Source: Nitrospirae bacterium RIFCSPLOWO2_02_FULL_62_14 | Lineage (GTDB): Bacteria; Nitrospirota; Nitrospiria; Nitrospirales; Nitrospiraceae | Length of the DNA: 32,848 bases | NCBI GenBank assembly: GCA_001805245.1 | Contig: MHEU01000007.1 | Span: 31,662-64,509, forward strand | Direction: 5' to 3' | Shown: positions 25,967 through 32,809 of the stretch, one piece after another | Layout of the letters: each line of letters opens with the position of its first letter | Position numbering within the stretch: position 1 is the stretch's first letter | Program-made: the position numbers and the translations under genes | The notes under the pieces: model-generated | The model's database searches: none | What the model saw: the letters and a program-made list of their open reading frames with translations, nothing else | Told to the model about the DNA's origin: nothing

Positions 25967-26012
25967 GCGGTCCGCTCCTTATCTGGCGGGCTGGTTCCCC
26001 CGACCGGGCGCC

Positions 26013-26041
26013 AAGATACCATGATTCACGGCCCAAGTGAA
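26013..26041 (-). promoter_or_regulatory. Promoter of fabI
   Basis: On the minus strand TTCACT (26041-26036), 17 bp spacer, TATCTT (26018-26013), about 47 bp before the start codon. Confidence 0.5.
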
Positions 26042-26133
26042 CCCTCCGGAAGCGGCTGTTGCGGGACATCGGCCGGAAACGTAGAATGTCCCCGTTTTGC
26101 GTCCGTTTTGTTCAGGGCGTGGCGAGGGGAGTC

Positions 26134-26478
26134 ATGCGGATTCTGACCACATTGAGCGCGGTGCTGCTGGCCGGCGCGCTGGCCGGGTGCGCGGATCTCA
26201 AACAAGACCTTTACTACGAAACCCACGAAATCAAGAACCTGACCGTGATTCTTCTGGACGACAAGGCGCTGCAACGGCGCTGGCAGTACGTCTCCGGGCA
26301 GCCGGCGAGCAGGACCATCAAGTTCACGGTTGCCGGCAGCCAGATCAGCATGGCGGACACGGTCAAGGGCTTCTTCGATTACAAGACGAACACGATCTAT
26401 TGCACCAAGGACAATTTCGACGTCTGCGGGCACGAACTGTTCCATGCCATCATGGGCCGCTTCCACGAGGAACGGTGA
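26134..26478 (+). CDS. Small lipoprotein with HExxH motif
   Basis: A 114-residue lipoprotein. The signal peptide MRILTTLSAVLLAGALAGC ends in lipobox LAGC with Cys19 as the lipidation site. The mature domain is small and ends with CGHELFHAIMGRFHEER: H100-E-L-F-H104 is a zinc-metallopeptidase-type HExxH motif close to the C-terminus, with His111 or Glu112 as possible third ligands and a potential Cys90-Cys98 disulphide. A minimal metallopeptidase or a zinc-binding lipoprotein are both possible. The frame is open upstream to 26059, but ATG 26134 gives a textbook lipoprotein signal and has GAGGGGAG just upstream. Confidence 0.7.
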   Translation: MRILTTLSAVLLAGALAGCADLKQDLYYETHEIKNLTVILLDDKALQRRWQYVSGQPASRTIKFTVAGSQISMADTVKGFFDYKTNTIYCTKDNFDVCGHELFHAIMGRFHEER

Positions 26479-26505
26479 CCGGTCTCGGGCGCAGGGGTGT
26501 GAGGC

Positions 26506-26796
26506 ATGAATCCAGACGAACGGGAGCCGTACATCCGTGAGCACATCGCTGAACTCGCCGGAGAATCCTTCCCGGACGATGTCGGTCCCTGGCGCATCCT
26601 GGAGATCGCCCACCACGGCGAGCACAGCACGGTGGCTTTCGAGGAGCCGCCGCACCCCGATCCGCGCGTGAGCCATCGGTTCAAGCTGATTCTGTCGTTC
26701 GGGTCGACACTGCCTCCGGAAACGGTGGGCGGCTATGAGTTCCATAACCAGGCGAAGAACTGGCGCCTGCTGTTCGGCGTCGATCCCATGCAGTAG
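26506..26796 (+). CDS. Hypothetical protein
   Basis: A 96-residue acidic cytosolic protein that I do not recognise. The N-terminus is a charged helix (EREPYIREHIAELAGE), followed by alternating strands (WRILEIAHH, STVAFEEPP, HRFKLILSFGS) and a terminal NWRLLFGVDP. No metal or catalytic motif stands out beyond scattered His. AGGGG lies about 9 bp before ATG 26506, and it follows the HExxH lipoprotein gene after 27 bp, so cotranscription is likely. Confidence 0.55.
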   Translation: MNPDEREPYIREHIAELAGESFPDDVGPWRILEIAHHGEHSTVAFEEPPHPDPRVSHRFKLILSFGSTLPPETVGGYEFHNQAKNWRLLFGVDPMQ

Positions 26797-26910
26797 GGCA
26801 GGCGATCGGAAAGATGCAGGAGGCCACCCGGCCGGCCCCCCTCCACCGGCGGTTCCCGCAATGCTGGATGCCCCCCTGAATAATAGTTGCATAAAGGCCC
26901 CCGGGGTCAT

Positions 26911-27019
26911 GGTATGCTGTTCGTGGACGTATAAGCCTCGCTGACTGTCCCATCCCTCGCGCTTCCGACCTCCTCCCAGCGCGACTGATTCCCCAGTCTC
27001 CGCCGCTTCAACGCCGGAG
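26911..27019 (+). ncRNA. Conserved leader, copy 1 (possible structured RNA or leader)
   Basis: About 109 bp, aligned without net length change to 28781-28889. Both copies begin with GGTAT(G/A)(C/T)TG, a -10-like box, share CTCGCTGACTGTCC, GCGCTTCC, GATTCCCCAGTCTCCGCCGCTTC and ACGCC, and end near GAG. Both keep GACTG near the 5' end and CAGTC near the 3' end, able to pair, with a GCGC/GCGC pair inside. No coding frame fits both. It precedes a group of small genes starting at 27085. The rest of 26797-27084 shows nothing else. Confidence 0.5.
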
Positions 27020-27084
27020 CCGCTCGCAATACAAGAGGCCGTGGTGTTGCATGCCGGCCGCAATTGGCTCCACAAGGGAGATAC

Positions 27085-27315
27085 ATGACCTGCCCTCGTT
27101 GCCGCGGTCTGATGATCATCACCGCATTGATGGACGTGGGACGCTCCACGGACCGTCCTTCCGGATGGCAGTGCCTGATGTGCGGGGAGATCACCGATCC
27201 CGTCATCGCCGCCAACCGGAAAGGGCACTGCGAGCCGGTACGCAATGGCGCGCGCCCGCCCGGCTCGCCAACGGTGTCCGGCAACAACGTCAAGCGCAAG
27301 CGGGCGGGCCTCTGA
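27085..27315 (+). CDS. Small Zn-ribbon protein
   Basis: A 76-residue protein with a zinc ribbon formed by C3-P-R-C6 and C30-L-M-C33, separated by a short beta region (GLMIITALMDVG). The C-terminal part is basic and low complexity (KGHCEPVRNG to VKRKRAGL). Probable nucleic-acid or protein binding, not assigned. AAGGGAG at about 6 bp before ATG 27085 decides the start; an in-frame TTG at 27064 would add seven residues ahead of it. It is the first gene after leader copy 1. Confidence 0.65.
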   Translation: MTCPRCRGLMIITALMDVGRSTDRPSGWQCLMCGEITDPVIAANRKGHCEPVRNGARPPGSPTVSGNNVKRKRAGL

Positions 27316-27383
27316 AACCGGTTTCGTGCACGATCGTGGAAACGTCAACCAACCTCGGAGTACGGAGTAAAGGAGATCACACC

Positions 27384-27674
27384 ATGAAGACCCAACTCAT
27401 TACACGCACCATCCTGATCGCCCTGCTGGCGCTGATTCCCTGGATTGCCGCGTCATCCGCCGAAGCGGCCGGGAAAGCGCCGAAACCATCCGCTCCGCCG
27501 ACCCAGTCGGAAGGGCGCAGCATCGTGGCGTCGGGCGCGGTCGAAGACTCGCAGGAGGCCTGCCTGGCCAGAATTCCCAAGGACGCCACATCCGGCCAGC
27601 GCATGATCGCCGAACAAAGCTGCAATCGGGACCAGACGTCCAGGCAGTCGATCCAGGACGTACCGGGCCGCTAG
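27384..27674 (+). CDS. Small secreted hypothetical protein
   Basis: A 96-residue exported protein. Residues 1-29 are a signal peptide (MKTQLITRTILIALLALIPW, cleavage near SAEA-AG). A Pro/Ala/Ser linker follows (KAPKPSAPPTQ), then a short domain with two Cys, Cys60 and Cys80, in QEACLARIPKDA and AEQSCNRDQ, likely forming a disulphide. Strong ribosome site AAAGGAG before ATG 27384. No known family was recognised; it is probably a periplasmic protein of this lineage. Confidence 0.65.
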   Translation: MKTQLITRTILIALLALIPWIAASSAEAAGKAPKPSAPPTQSEGRSIVASGAVEDSQEACLARIPKDATSGQRMIAEQSCNRDQTSRQSIQDVPGR

Positions 27675-27694
27675 GCACAGGAGGCGTGACGACC

Positions 27695-28036
27695 ATGAGC
27701 GAAGAAAAATCGGGAAAGGCTGCCGTCGGATCGCCCTGGATCAGGATCCCGAACGGGACCAAGGTCCGGCACAAGGCCGAGGGGAAGGACGGCGTCGTGG
27801 ACGGCTTGACGGAAATCGTCGAGGGGCCCGGCCGGAATCCGGACGGGCGGACGCAGTATCGCATCGATGTGGCGGGGGCGCCCGCCATGCACCTGGCGGC
27901 CGAGGACGATCTGGTGCTCCTCACGGACAAGGCCGGACTGGTCCTCATCCTCAAGCAACAGGAAGGGTATCGTCGCCGCATCACGGAGCGGCTCCACGCC
28001 ACATTCGCCGCTGACCGGTTCGTGGTCTTGAAGTGA
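27695..28036 (+). CDS. Hypothetical protein (SH3-like beta barrel?)
   Basis: A 113-residue soluble protein. Residues about 14-72 read as a small beta barrel resembling an SH3 or KOW-like module: PNGTKVRHKAEGKDGVVDGL, then GRTQYRIDVAG and the DDLVLL strand. The C-terminal 40 residues are helical and basic. The function is unknown. AGGAGG lies about 10 bp before ATG 27695; a GTG at 27686 would be too close to that site. Short gap (20 bp) from the secreted protein gene. Confidence 0.6.
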   Translation: MSEEKSGKAAVGSPWIRIPNGTKVRHKAEGKDGVVDGLTEIVEGPGRNPDGRTQYRIDVAGAPAMHLAAEDDLVLLTDKAGLVLILKQQEGYRRRITERLHATFAADRFVVLK

Positions 28037-28083
28037 CCGGGCCATTCAACGCGGACGGATCGGCCATAGCAGAAGGAGAGACG

Positions 28084-28443
28084 ATGAAAACGGAGATCAT
28101 GCGGAAGATCGTGATCAATACCAGCTTCGAAGATTTTTGCCTCAGCCACGCGGCATTTCTCCGCCTGCGCGAACTAGGGCAGAAGGATGCGCTGCAGGAG
28201 GTTGACCTGGGAGCGTACTGGCCCCAGGCAGCCGCTCCGCAGGAGCCGAGCCTGAACCGCTGCGGGCGGGAGGTTCCGAGGGACGATCGGCATCTGGTCC
28301 GGGTGGTGGAGGAACTGGGCATGCGGGCCAACGGGCATGCCGCCTCGCTCAAGATTGTGGAAATTCCCTCCGACGTCACGTGGAAAATCGAAAAGGTCGG
28401 GGGACAGGAGCGCGTGAGCGAAGCGCACCGCATCTGGGGCTAG
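28084..28443 (+). CDS. Conserved hypothetical protein
   Basis: A 119-residue soluble protein. Segments that look conserved are KIVINTSFEDFCLSHAAFLRLRE at the N-terminus, LVRVVEELGMRANGHAASL in the middle, and the terminal VTWKIEKVGGQERVSEAHRIW with its two-strand, Trp-ending module. Proteins with this ending occur in other bacteria without known function. AAGGAGAG before ATG 28084 supports the start over an in-frame codon at 28033. It is probably cotranscribed with the preceding gene (47 bp). Confidence 0.6.
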   Translation: MKTEIMRKIVINTSFEDFCLSHAAFLRLRELGQKDALQEVDLGAYWPQAAAPQEPSLNRCGREVPRDDRHLVRVVEELGMRANGHAASLKIVEIPSDVTWKIEKVGGQERVSEAHRIWG

Positions 28444-28495
28444 CGTGCCTCGAGCCTGTCTCCTCCCCGATGGGCCGGTGCGTGACAAGGCGGTC

Positions 28496-28753
28496 ATGGC
28501 TGATACCTGCTATTACAAAGGAACGAAGATCCTCCTCGTGTTGCGCCGGAACGCCCGCGGGAAATGGGCGTGCCAATTCACGATTCCGGGATTAACGGTG
28601 CCGGCAGCCGGGAAGTACGAAGGCCATCCGCCGAAGGAATACGAAACGGAGCTGGAAGCGGAAACGGCTGCATTCGAGCGCTCGAAGAAGATTCTTGACG
28701 CGTCACATCAGGGCACGGGCGAGAGCGGGTTTCTCCGGAAACAACACGGGTAA
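28496..28753 (+). CDS. Hypothetical protein
   Basis: An 85-residue soluble protein with a beta N-terminal half (TKILLVLRRNARGKWACQF, TIPGLTVP) and a charged helical C-terminus (EYETELEAETAAFERSKKIL). The pattern suggests a small stress-type or RNA-binding-like fold, but no family is recognised. ATG 28496 follows AAGG by about 7 bp. It is the last gene before leader copy 2. Confidence 0.5.
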   Translation: MADTCYYKGTKILLVLRRNARGKWACQFTIPGLTVPAAGKYEGHPPKEYETELEAETAAFERSKKILDASHQGTGESGFLRKQHG

Positions 28754-28780
28754 ATAGTCAACAGACACCCTTTGAGGCGT

Positions 28781-28889
28781 GGTATATTGAGTTATGTCGT
28801 ACTGAGCTCGCTGACTGTCCTATCCTCGCGCTTCCCGCTTTCTTCCCGGCGCGCCCGATTCCCCAGTCTCCGCCGCTTCTACGCCAGAG
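28781..28889 (+). ncRNA. Conserved leader, copy 2 (possible structured RNA or leader)
   Basis: Partner of 26911-27019, with TATATT as -10-like box at 28783-28788. The outer GACTG/CAGTC pairing and the inner GCGC/GCGC pairing are retained although intervening bases changed. It leads into the DUF1328-like gene at 29025 after a further 135 bp of non-coding sequence in which I see no other feature. Confidence 0.5.
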
Positions 28890-29024
28890 TTTTTCGGCAG
28901 CGCCGCATGCTGCATGGTGTGACCGCCAGGGCCGGAGCCCGTCCGATGGTCCGAGCCCGTTCGGATGCATGGAGATGCCGCGGACCGCTCGCGAACATCC
29001 GTCATCTGCGAGGAAGAACTCGAT

Positions 29025-29183
29025 ATGATCTACTACACGTGCATGCTCGTGCTGGTCGGATTGGTTACGGCAATCCTGGGATTCGACGGGGTGAGTGCGG
29101 TCGCGATTCAAATTGCCGCGATCCTGTTCGTGGTCGAGATGGTGATGTGCCTGGCGACGGGACGCACCGTTGAGGCTCCGTGA
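29025..29183 (+). CDS. Small membrane protein, DUF1328-like
   Basis: A 52-residue protein that is nearly all membrane: helix 1 about 4-18 (TCMLVLVGLVTAILGF), a Gly/Ala turn (DGVSAVAIQIAA), helix 2 about 30-46 (ILFVVEMVMCLA). The order LxxxLVxAxLGF-x-GxxxxAxxIAxILF resembles DUF1328 (YtjA-type) proteins, often found with stress genes. GAGGAAG before ATG 29025. It is too short for a transporter by itself; role unknown. Confidence 0.65.
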   Translation: MIYYTCMLVLVGLVTAILGFDGVSAVAIQIAAILFVVEMVMCLATGRTVEAP

Positions 29184-29267
29184 CCGGCGAATGCCGGGCT
29201 GTCCAGCCGGCAGAAACCCGGGAGAGTATTCGTTCATTTAACGTACGACTATCAGAAGGAGGATCCA

Positions 29268-29588
29268 ATGGCAGACGAGAGAGGGTTTTCAGCAGGAGCA
29301 GCGGGCCTGATCTTTTTGATCGGGGGACTGGCCGGGGCGGCGGCGGCGCTGTTGCTGGCGCCACAATCCGGTCGTGAGTCGCGGGAACAGTTGCGGCGGT
29401 ATGCGCGGCGCACGGAAGAGAATTTTCATGAGCTGGCCGATAAGGCCACCGAGGCCCTGGGTCGGGCGGTGGATGCGGGACGCGGGGTCATCCAGGAGAA
29501 AAAGTCGGTCCTGTCCGGTGTGTTCGAGGCCGGTCGCGACAATATTCGGCAGAAGTACGAGGAGTTGGCCGGCGAGAAGAAGGGGTGA
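29268..29588 (+). CDS. YtxH domain protein
   Basis: A 106-residue protein with an N-terminal Gly/Ala-rich membrane helix (GLIFLIGGLAGAAAALLLAP, 14-33) followed at once by the PQSGRESREQLR signature of YtxH-family (general stress) proteins, then a long amphipathic helix to the C-terminus suggestive of a coiled coil. YtxH proteins are stress-induced in Bacillus; the biochemical role is not known. Strong ribosome site AAGGAGG before ATG 29268. Confidence 0.85.
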   Translation: MADERGFSAGAAGLIFLIGGLAGAAAALLLAPQSGRESREQLRRYARRTEENFHELADKATEALGRAVDAGRGVIQEKKSVLSGVFEAGRDNIRQKYEELAGEKKG

Positions 29589-29590
29589 CG

Positions 29591-29758
29591 GTGAACGAAC
29601 AAGTGGTGATCGGCCAGGAGGAAGAGGAGCGGTCTGCCGGCAGCAAGGACGGCACGAATCCGGGCGACAGGCATCACGGCAGCCTGCACCAATGCTTCGC
29701 TCCCAAGTGGAAGTGTCTGCGGAAAAATGATCACTGCGGAAAAGGAGACGCGCAATGA
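29591..29758 (+). CDS. Putative 55-aa Cys-containing small protein
   Basis: A GTG-started frame 2 bp after the YtxH stop, with AAGGGG about 6 bp upstream. Its stop overlaps the next start (ATGA at 29755-29758), which argues for real translation. The N-terminal half is acidic (QEEEERSAG). The C-terminal half is basic with Cys35, Cys42 and Cys49 (HQCFAPKWKC, then KNDHCG), a possible metal site. No family recognised. Confidence 0.45.
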   Translation: MNEQVVIGQEEEERSAGSKDGTNPGDRHHGSLHQCFAPKWKCLRKNDHCGKGDAQ

Positions 29759-29898
29759 CAGCCGAAGAGCAAATGGTGAAGATGACGACGGCGATCAAGC
29801 AGGCCATCAAGGTGATGGGGGACCGGTTCGGGTCCACGGAGGAAGAGGTCGCGAGGGTCATTCAGGAACTGAAGGCGTCGCTGCAGGGCGCCGCGTAA
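29755..29898 (+). CDS. 47-aa helical hypothetical protein
   Basis: A small protein predicted as two helices: EEQMVKMTTAIKQAIKVM and STEEEVARVIQELKASLQ, joined by GDRFG. Its start overlaps the preceding stop (ATGA), and AAAGGAG lies about 7 bp upstream. The composition suggests a small regulator or protein-binding peptide; no family assigned. Confidence 0.55.
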   Translation: MTAEEQMVKMTTAIKQAIKVMGDRFGSTEEEVARVIQELKASLQGAA

Positions 29899-29926
29899 CC
29901 GTGTCCCCGAGGCAGAGGAGGAGCGC

Positions 29927-30160
29927 ATGAAAAACCAGCCGCGGATCTACCTGCTCACGATGAATTCGCCGTCCCACAAAGCTCCCCGGCTGTGGACGGG
30001 GAGGAGCATCCACGCATTGCGCCGCTGTTCGGCCAAGCAGGTCGGCAATGCGCTGGTTGAGATGCAGCAGAGCGTGGACGATCTGCAAAAAGACATGAGC
30101 ACGTTGAGGTACGCGAAGGCATCGGGGGCTCTATCAACAAAAGGGGTGGAACGACCATGA
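29927..30160 (+). CDS. Hypothetical protein with C-terminal coiled coil
   Basis: A 77-residue protein: a basic N-terminus (PRIYLLTMNSPSHKAPRLW), then a heptad-like helix (VGNALVEMQQSVDDLQKDMSTLRYA). GAGGAGGAG about 4 bp before ATG 29927. Its stop overlaps the next start (ATGA), implying coupled translation. The function is unknown. Confidence 0.5.
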   Translation: MKNQPRIYLLTMNSPSHKAPRLWTGRSIHALRRCSAKQVGNALVEMQQSVDDLQKDMSTLRYAKASGALSTKGVERP

Positions 30161-30318
30161 AAAATGACAACGCCAAGTCTCCCAAGGAGCATAGCGACCG
30201 GAAAACCGACACCGTGCGCAAACGGGGCAGCGCGCGCGCGCCGCAACGGGCCGGCGACGGCCTGACGTGCAGCGAAGCCCAGGTGGAGGCTCTGCTGTCC
30301 GAGGGCGAGTCAACCTAG
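30157..30318 (+). CDS. 53-aa basic hypothetical protein
   Basis: A small protein with a Lys/Arg-rich, likely disordered first half (KSPKEHSDRKTDTVRKRGS) and an acidic helix at the end (CSEAQVEALLSEGE). ATG 30157 overlaps the stop of the preceding gene (ATGA), with AGGGG about 10 bp upstream. The end helix resembles the N-terminus of small response proteins, but no family is assigned. It is the last gene of the small-gene run; 30319-30448 shows only a hairpin (GACGC/GCGTC near 30358-30372). Confidence 0.5.
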   Translation: MKNDNAKSPKEHSDRKTDTVRKRGSARAPQRAGDGLTCSEAQVEALLSEGEST

Positions 30319-30396
30319 GCGCCTGCGCACAGTCCCGGAAAGCTGTTCCTCCCCTGGACGCATCACGCGTCGGTCCCTGCACGGGCGGGGACGACT

Positions 30397-30417
30397 GTCG
30401 CCGTCGGCGGACGACTC
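30397..30417. repeat. GTCGCC-TCGGCGG repeat, copy 1
   Basis: Matches 17 of 21 positions with 31030-31050 and is locally palindromic (CGCC-gtc-GGCG). Confidence 0.35.
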
Positions 30418-30448
30418 GCGCAATGATGAATGTCCCCCTGCCCGCTCC

Positions 30449-30871
30449 TTAATCAATGATTTTCATTTGTGGATTCCAGACGATTTCCCACAAATGGCCG
30501 TCAGGATCCTGGAAATAACCGGCATAGCCGCCCCAAAAGGTCTCTCCGGCTGGTTTGGTGATGCTGGCGCCCGCTCGTTTCGCCTGCGCCATCACCGCGT
30601 CAACTTCTTCCGTGCTGCCGACGTTATGGCCGATGGTGCACTCGGTCGGGCTGTGTGGAGATTGGGAAATGTTCGCGTCCCAGGCGATGTTCTCGCGGGG
30701 CCAGATGGCCAGCATCAGCCCCGGCTGCAAATCGAAAAAGACCACCCCGCCACGCTCGAACTCCGCGCCGACAATCCCCTCCGTCGGAAAGCCCAGCCCG
30801 TCGCGATAAAATCGAAGCGAGCGTTCCAGGTCGTCCACGCCGATCGTCATGACGGTAACGCGCGGTTTCAT
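30449..30871 (-). CDS. VOC (glyoxalase/bleomycin resistance) family protein
   Basis: A 140-residue single-subunit vicinal-oxygen-chelate protein. It has the paired beta-alpha-beta-beta-beta layout: VTVMTIGVDDLERSLRFYRD at the start, GVVFFDL, an NVGSTEEVDAVMAQAKRAGA helix, and the family ending GYAGYFQDPDGHLWEIVWNP with the metal-ligand Glu. The dioxygenase, isomerase and resistance subtypes cannot be told apart by eye. ATG 30871 with GGAGG about 6 bp upstream is clearly the start; the frame is open further upstream into non-coding sequence. It is divergent from the TPR gene. Confidence 0.85.
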   Translation of the reverse strand: MKPRVTVMTIGVDDLERSLRFYRDGLGFPTEGIVGAEFERGGVVFFDLQPGLMLAIWPRENIAWDANISQSPHSPTECTIGHNVGSTEEVDAVMAQAKRAGASITKPAGETFWGGYAGYFQDPDGHLWEIVWNPQMKIID

Positions 30872-31025
30872 GCGGAGCCTCCAAATTCTGGCGGCATTGT
30901 AGGCTTCCATGCCGGGCAAGGGAAGGGCTGCATGGGAGATTTCGCCGGACGCGCGGGGAGTGGGGGCATGGGCGTCGTTCGTATCTCGTGAAGCGTCGTA
31001 CGCTGGCGGTGGGGCGTCAGGGGAC

Positions 31026-31050
31026 GTCCGTCGCCATCGGCGGGTGTCTC
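31026..31050. repeat. GTCCG-rich direct repeat, copy 2
   Basis: A 25-mer matching 32785-32809 at 22 positions. It contains a CCGTCG-ccat-CGGCGG stem with one G-U pair. The two copies bracket the TPR gene. Confidence 0.4.
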
Positions 31051-31071
31051 GATCCAACGGCAAAAATGGAA

Positions 31072-31077
31072 TATACT
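31072..31077 (+). promoter_or_regulatory. -10 box abutting the TPR gene start (leaderless candidate)
   Basis: TATACT ends 6 bp before ATG 31084. No ribosome site and no clear -35 is visible. Confidence 0.35.
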
Positions 31078-31083
31078 AAATGC

Positions 31084-32769
31084 ATGAACTGGATTTTTGG
31101 CGCGACATTAATGCTGATGTTGGCGATGGGGCTCCCGGCGTTCGCGGAGGAACCGCAGGCGCTGTCGGAGGAGCAGATCGCCGAACATGCGAAAGGCGCG
31201 TGGGAGAGCGGCGCGGTCAACGCGGCGCTGGAGATCCTGGACGCATGGATTCAGGAGCATCCCCCCGCGCTCGCGCTGCACAAGTTGCGCGGCGATATTT
31301 TATCCACAACCCGCCGCCCCCGGGAGGCAGTGATGGCCTACGAGACGGCGCTCGCCGGGAAACCGGCCGCGCTGGATGTCCGGTGGGCGAAGTGGAGCGT
31401 GTTGACCCGTTCGGGGCAGGAGGAGGAATCCATCGCCGAACTGCGGCGCATCGCGCAGATCGATGCCGGGAATCCCCTGGTTCATTTGCGGCTGGCGCAG
31501 GAACTCCGGAAGCTCGACCGCCTGGAGGAATCGCTCGAACCGTACAAGAAGGCCGTGGAACTCGCGCCGGAGCTGCTGAGCTGGCGGTTGGGGATGGCCC
31601 GGGCGCGATTCGATCTGCTGGACTATCAGGGCGCGGACGAGGAAGTCCAGTACGTGTTGCAGCGGGTGCCGCCCGGTTCCCCGCTGGAGCTCCCCGCCAA
31701 AAATTTCCTCTCCGTGATCTATGGATCCATGGAGCGGGGCCGGCGCTTTGATCCCTATCCGCCGTCGCAAGTGACCCCGGAGAAGCGCAAGGAATGGGCC
31801 CTGATGCGCGCCGACGCCTGGAGATTGTTCGAGGCGGGACGGTTTCAGGAGGCCGAGCCGGTCTACCGCAAGCTGCTGGCCCTCAACCCCAAGGATCCTC
31901 TCGCCACCCATCAATTGGGAGTGATCCTGATGAAGCTGGGCCGATGCAAAGAGGCGCTGGACGTATTCGGGAACCTGTTCAACCTCGATCCCGGCGAGGA
32001 AGACTATGCGGATACGGTGTTCCGCATGGGCCAGTGCCTGGTGGAACTGGAACGGTGGGAGGAGGCCTTCGTCCATTTTCAAACGCTTTACGACACGGCC
32101 GTCGAATTCGAGGAACGCTACAAGAACGTCGCAATCCCCCCCGGCACGCGCGTGCTGGACAAGGAGAAACTGGGCCGGTGGCTGGAAAAGGTCCGTCCCC
32201 ATGTTTCCAAGGAGGTCGCGGACAGCCTGCGGACAAGAATTCCTTCCGGTCCGCCGGCCCGGTCGGAGGACGATCTGTTCGCCAAAATAGCGGCCGAGCC
32301 GATCAAGCCCCAGAAGCCGCTGGACACGCGGGCGTCGCTCATGGGCCGGGACGCCGATTTCAGCTGGTTCCGGTTTGTCATTCCGGCGGGTCAGGTCATG
32401 CGGGATGATTTTCCCACCGGCGAGCATGACTTTATTCCCATCAATCCGGGGGACAGCCTGCCCGCGACGCAGAAGGAGATCTACCTGGTGTTCGGATTGG
32501 TGTCGGCCTCGTACGATGCGGTGCCCCTCACCGCGCAATGCATGCTGGAAACATCCGAGGCGACCGGAGAGCCGCGCATTCTGGCGCAGGACCGGGTCGT
32601 CATGTCCATGAGCGACCAGTCCGGCTATTTCATGCTGTCCCCGCCGAAGGCAGGATGGACGCCCGGCCTCTACCGCTGCGGCCTGTTCGAAGGGGAGCGG
32701 ACGTCCGCCTACGCGCAGGTGGATGAAGTCCGGTTCCGCATCCTGAAACCAAAAGACAAGAAAGCCTGA
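31084..32769 (+). CDS. Secreted/periplasmic TPR-repeat protein
   Basis: A 561-residue exported protein. Signal peptide 1-20 (WIFGATLMLMLAMGLPAFA-EE). Residues about 30-180 and 240-340 carry tandem TPR-type helix pairs, e.g. LAQELRKLDRLEESLEPYKK, RLFEAGRFQEAEPVYRKLLA and LGVILMKLGRCKEALDVF. The C-terminal part (about 430-560) is a beta-rich, Ig-like domain with IYLVFGLVSASYDAVPLTAQ and PGLYRCGLFEG. It is probably an envelope scaffold for protein-protein interaction; no enzyme motif. Met at 31084 gives a clean signal peptide; an upstream frame to 30988 passes through a repeat and a -10 box and is rejected. Confidence 0.75.
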   Translation: MNWIFGATLMLMLAMGLPAFAEEPQALSEEQIAEHAKGAWESGAVNAALEILDAWIQEHPPALALHKLRGDILSTTRRPREAVMAYETALAGKPAALDVRWAKWSVLTRSGQEEESIAELRRIAQIDAGNPLVHLRLAQELRKLDRLEESLEPYKKAVELAPELLSWRLGMARARFDLLDYQGADEEVQYVLQRVPPGSPLELPAKNFLSVIYGSMERGRRFDPYPPSQVTPEKRKEWALMRADAWRLFEAGRFQEAEPVYRKLLALNPKDPLATHQLGVILMKLGRCKEALDVFGNLFNLDPGEEDYADTVFRMGQCLVELERWEEAFVHFQTLYDTAVEFEERYKNVAIPPGTRVLDKEKLGRWLEKVRPHVSKEVADSLRTRIPSGPPARSEDDLFAKIAAEPIKPQKPLDTRASLMGRDADFSWFRFVIPAGQVMRDDFPTGEHDFIPINPGDSLPATQKEIYLVFGLVSASYDAVPLTAQCMLETSEATGEPRILAQDRVVMSMSDQSGYFMLSPPKAGWTPGLYRCGLFEGERTSAYAQVDEVRFRILKPKDKKA

Positions 32770-32809
32770 CCCGCAGGCCTGACCGTCCGCCGTCATCGGC
32801 GGGCGTCTC
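32764..32809. repeat. Two hairpins with GTCCG direct repeat, copy 3
   Basis: GCCTG-acccg-CAGGC (32764-32778) overlaps the TPR stop codon, followed by CCGCCG-tcat-CGGCGG inside the 25-mer 32785-32809 (a repeat of 31026-31050). It may act as a transcript 3' end, although no T-run follows. The remaining bases to 32848 hold no gene. Confidence 0.4.

Noticed and set aside
26026-27348. Minus-strand open frame (440 codons) across the small-gene region
   Set aside because: It runs antisense through a lipoprotein, a second gene and the non-coding leader; small plus-strand genes have ribosome sites and signal peptides.
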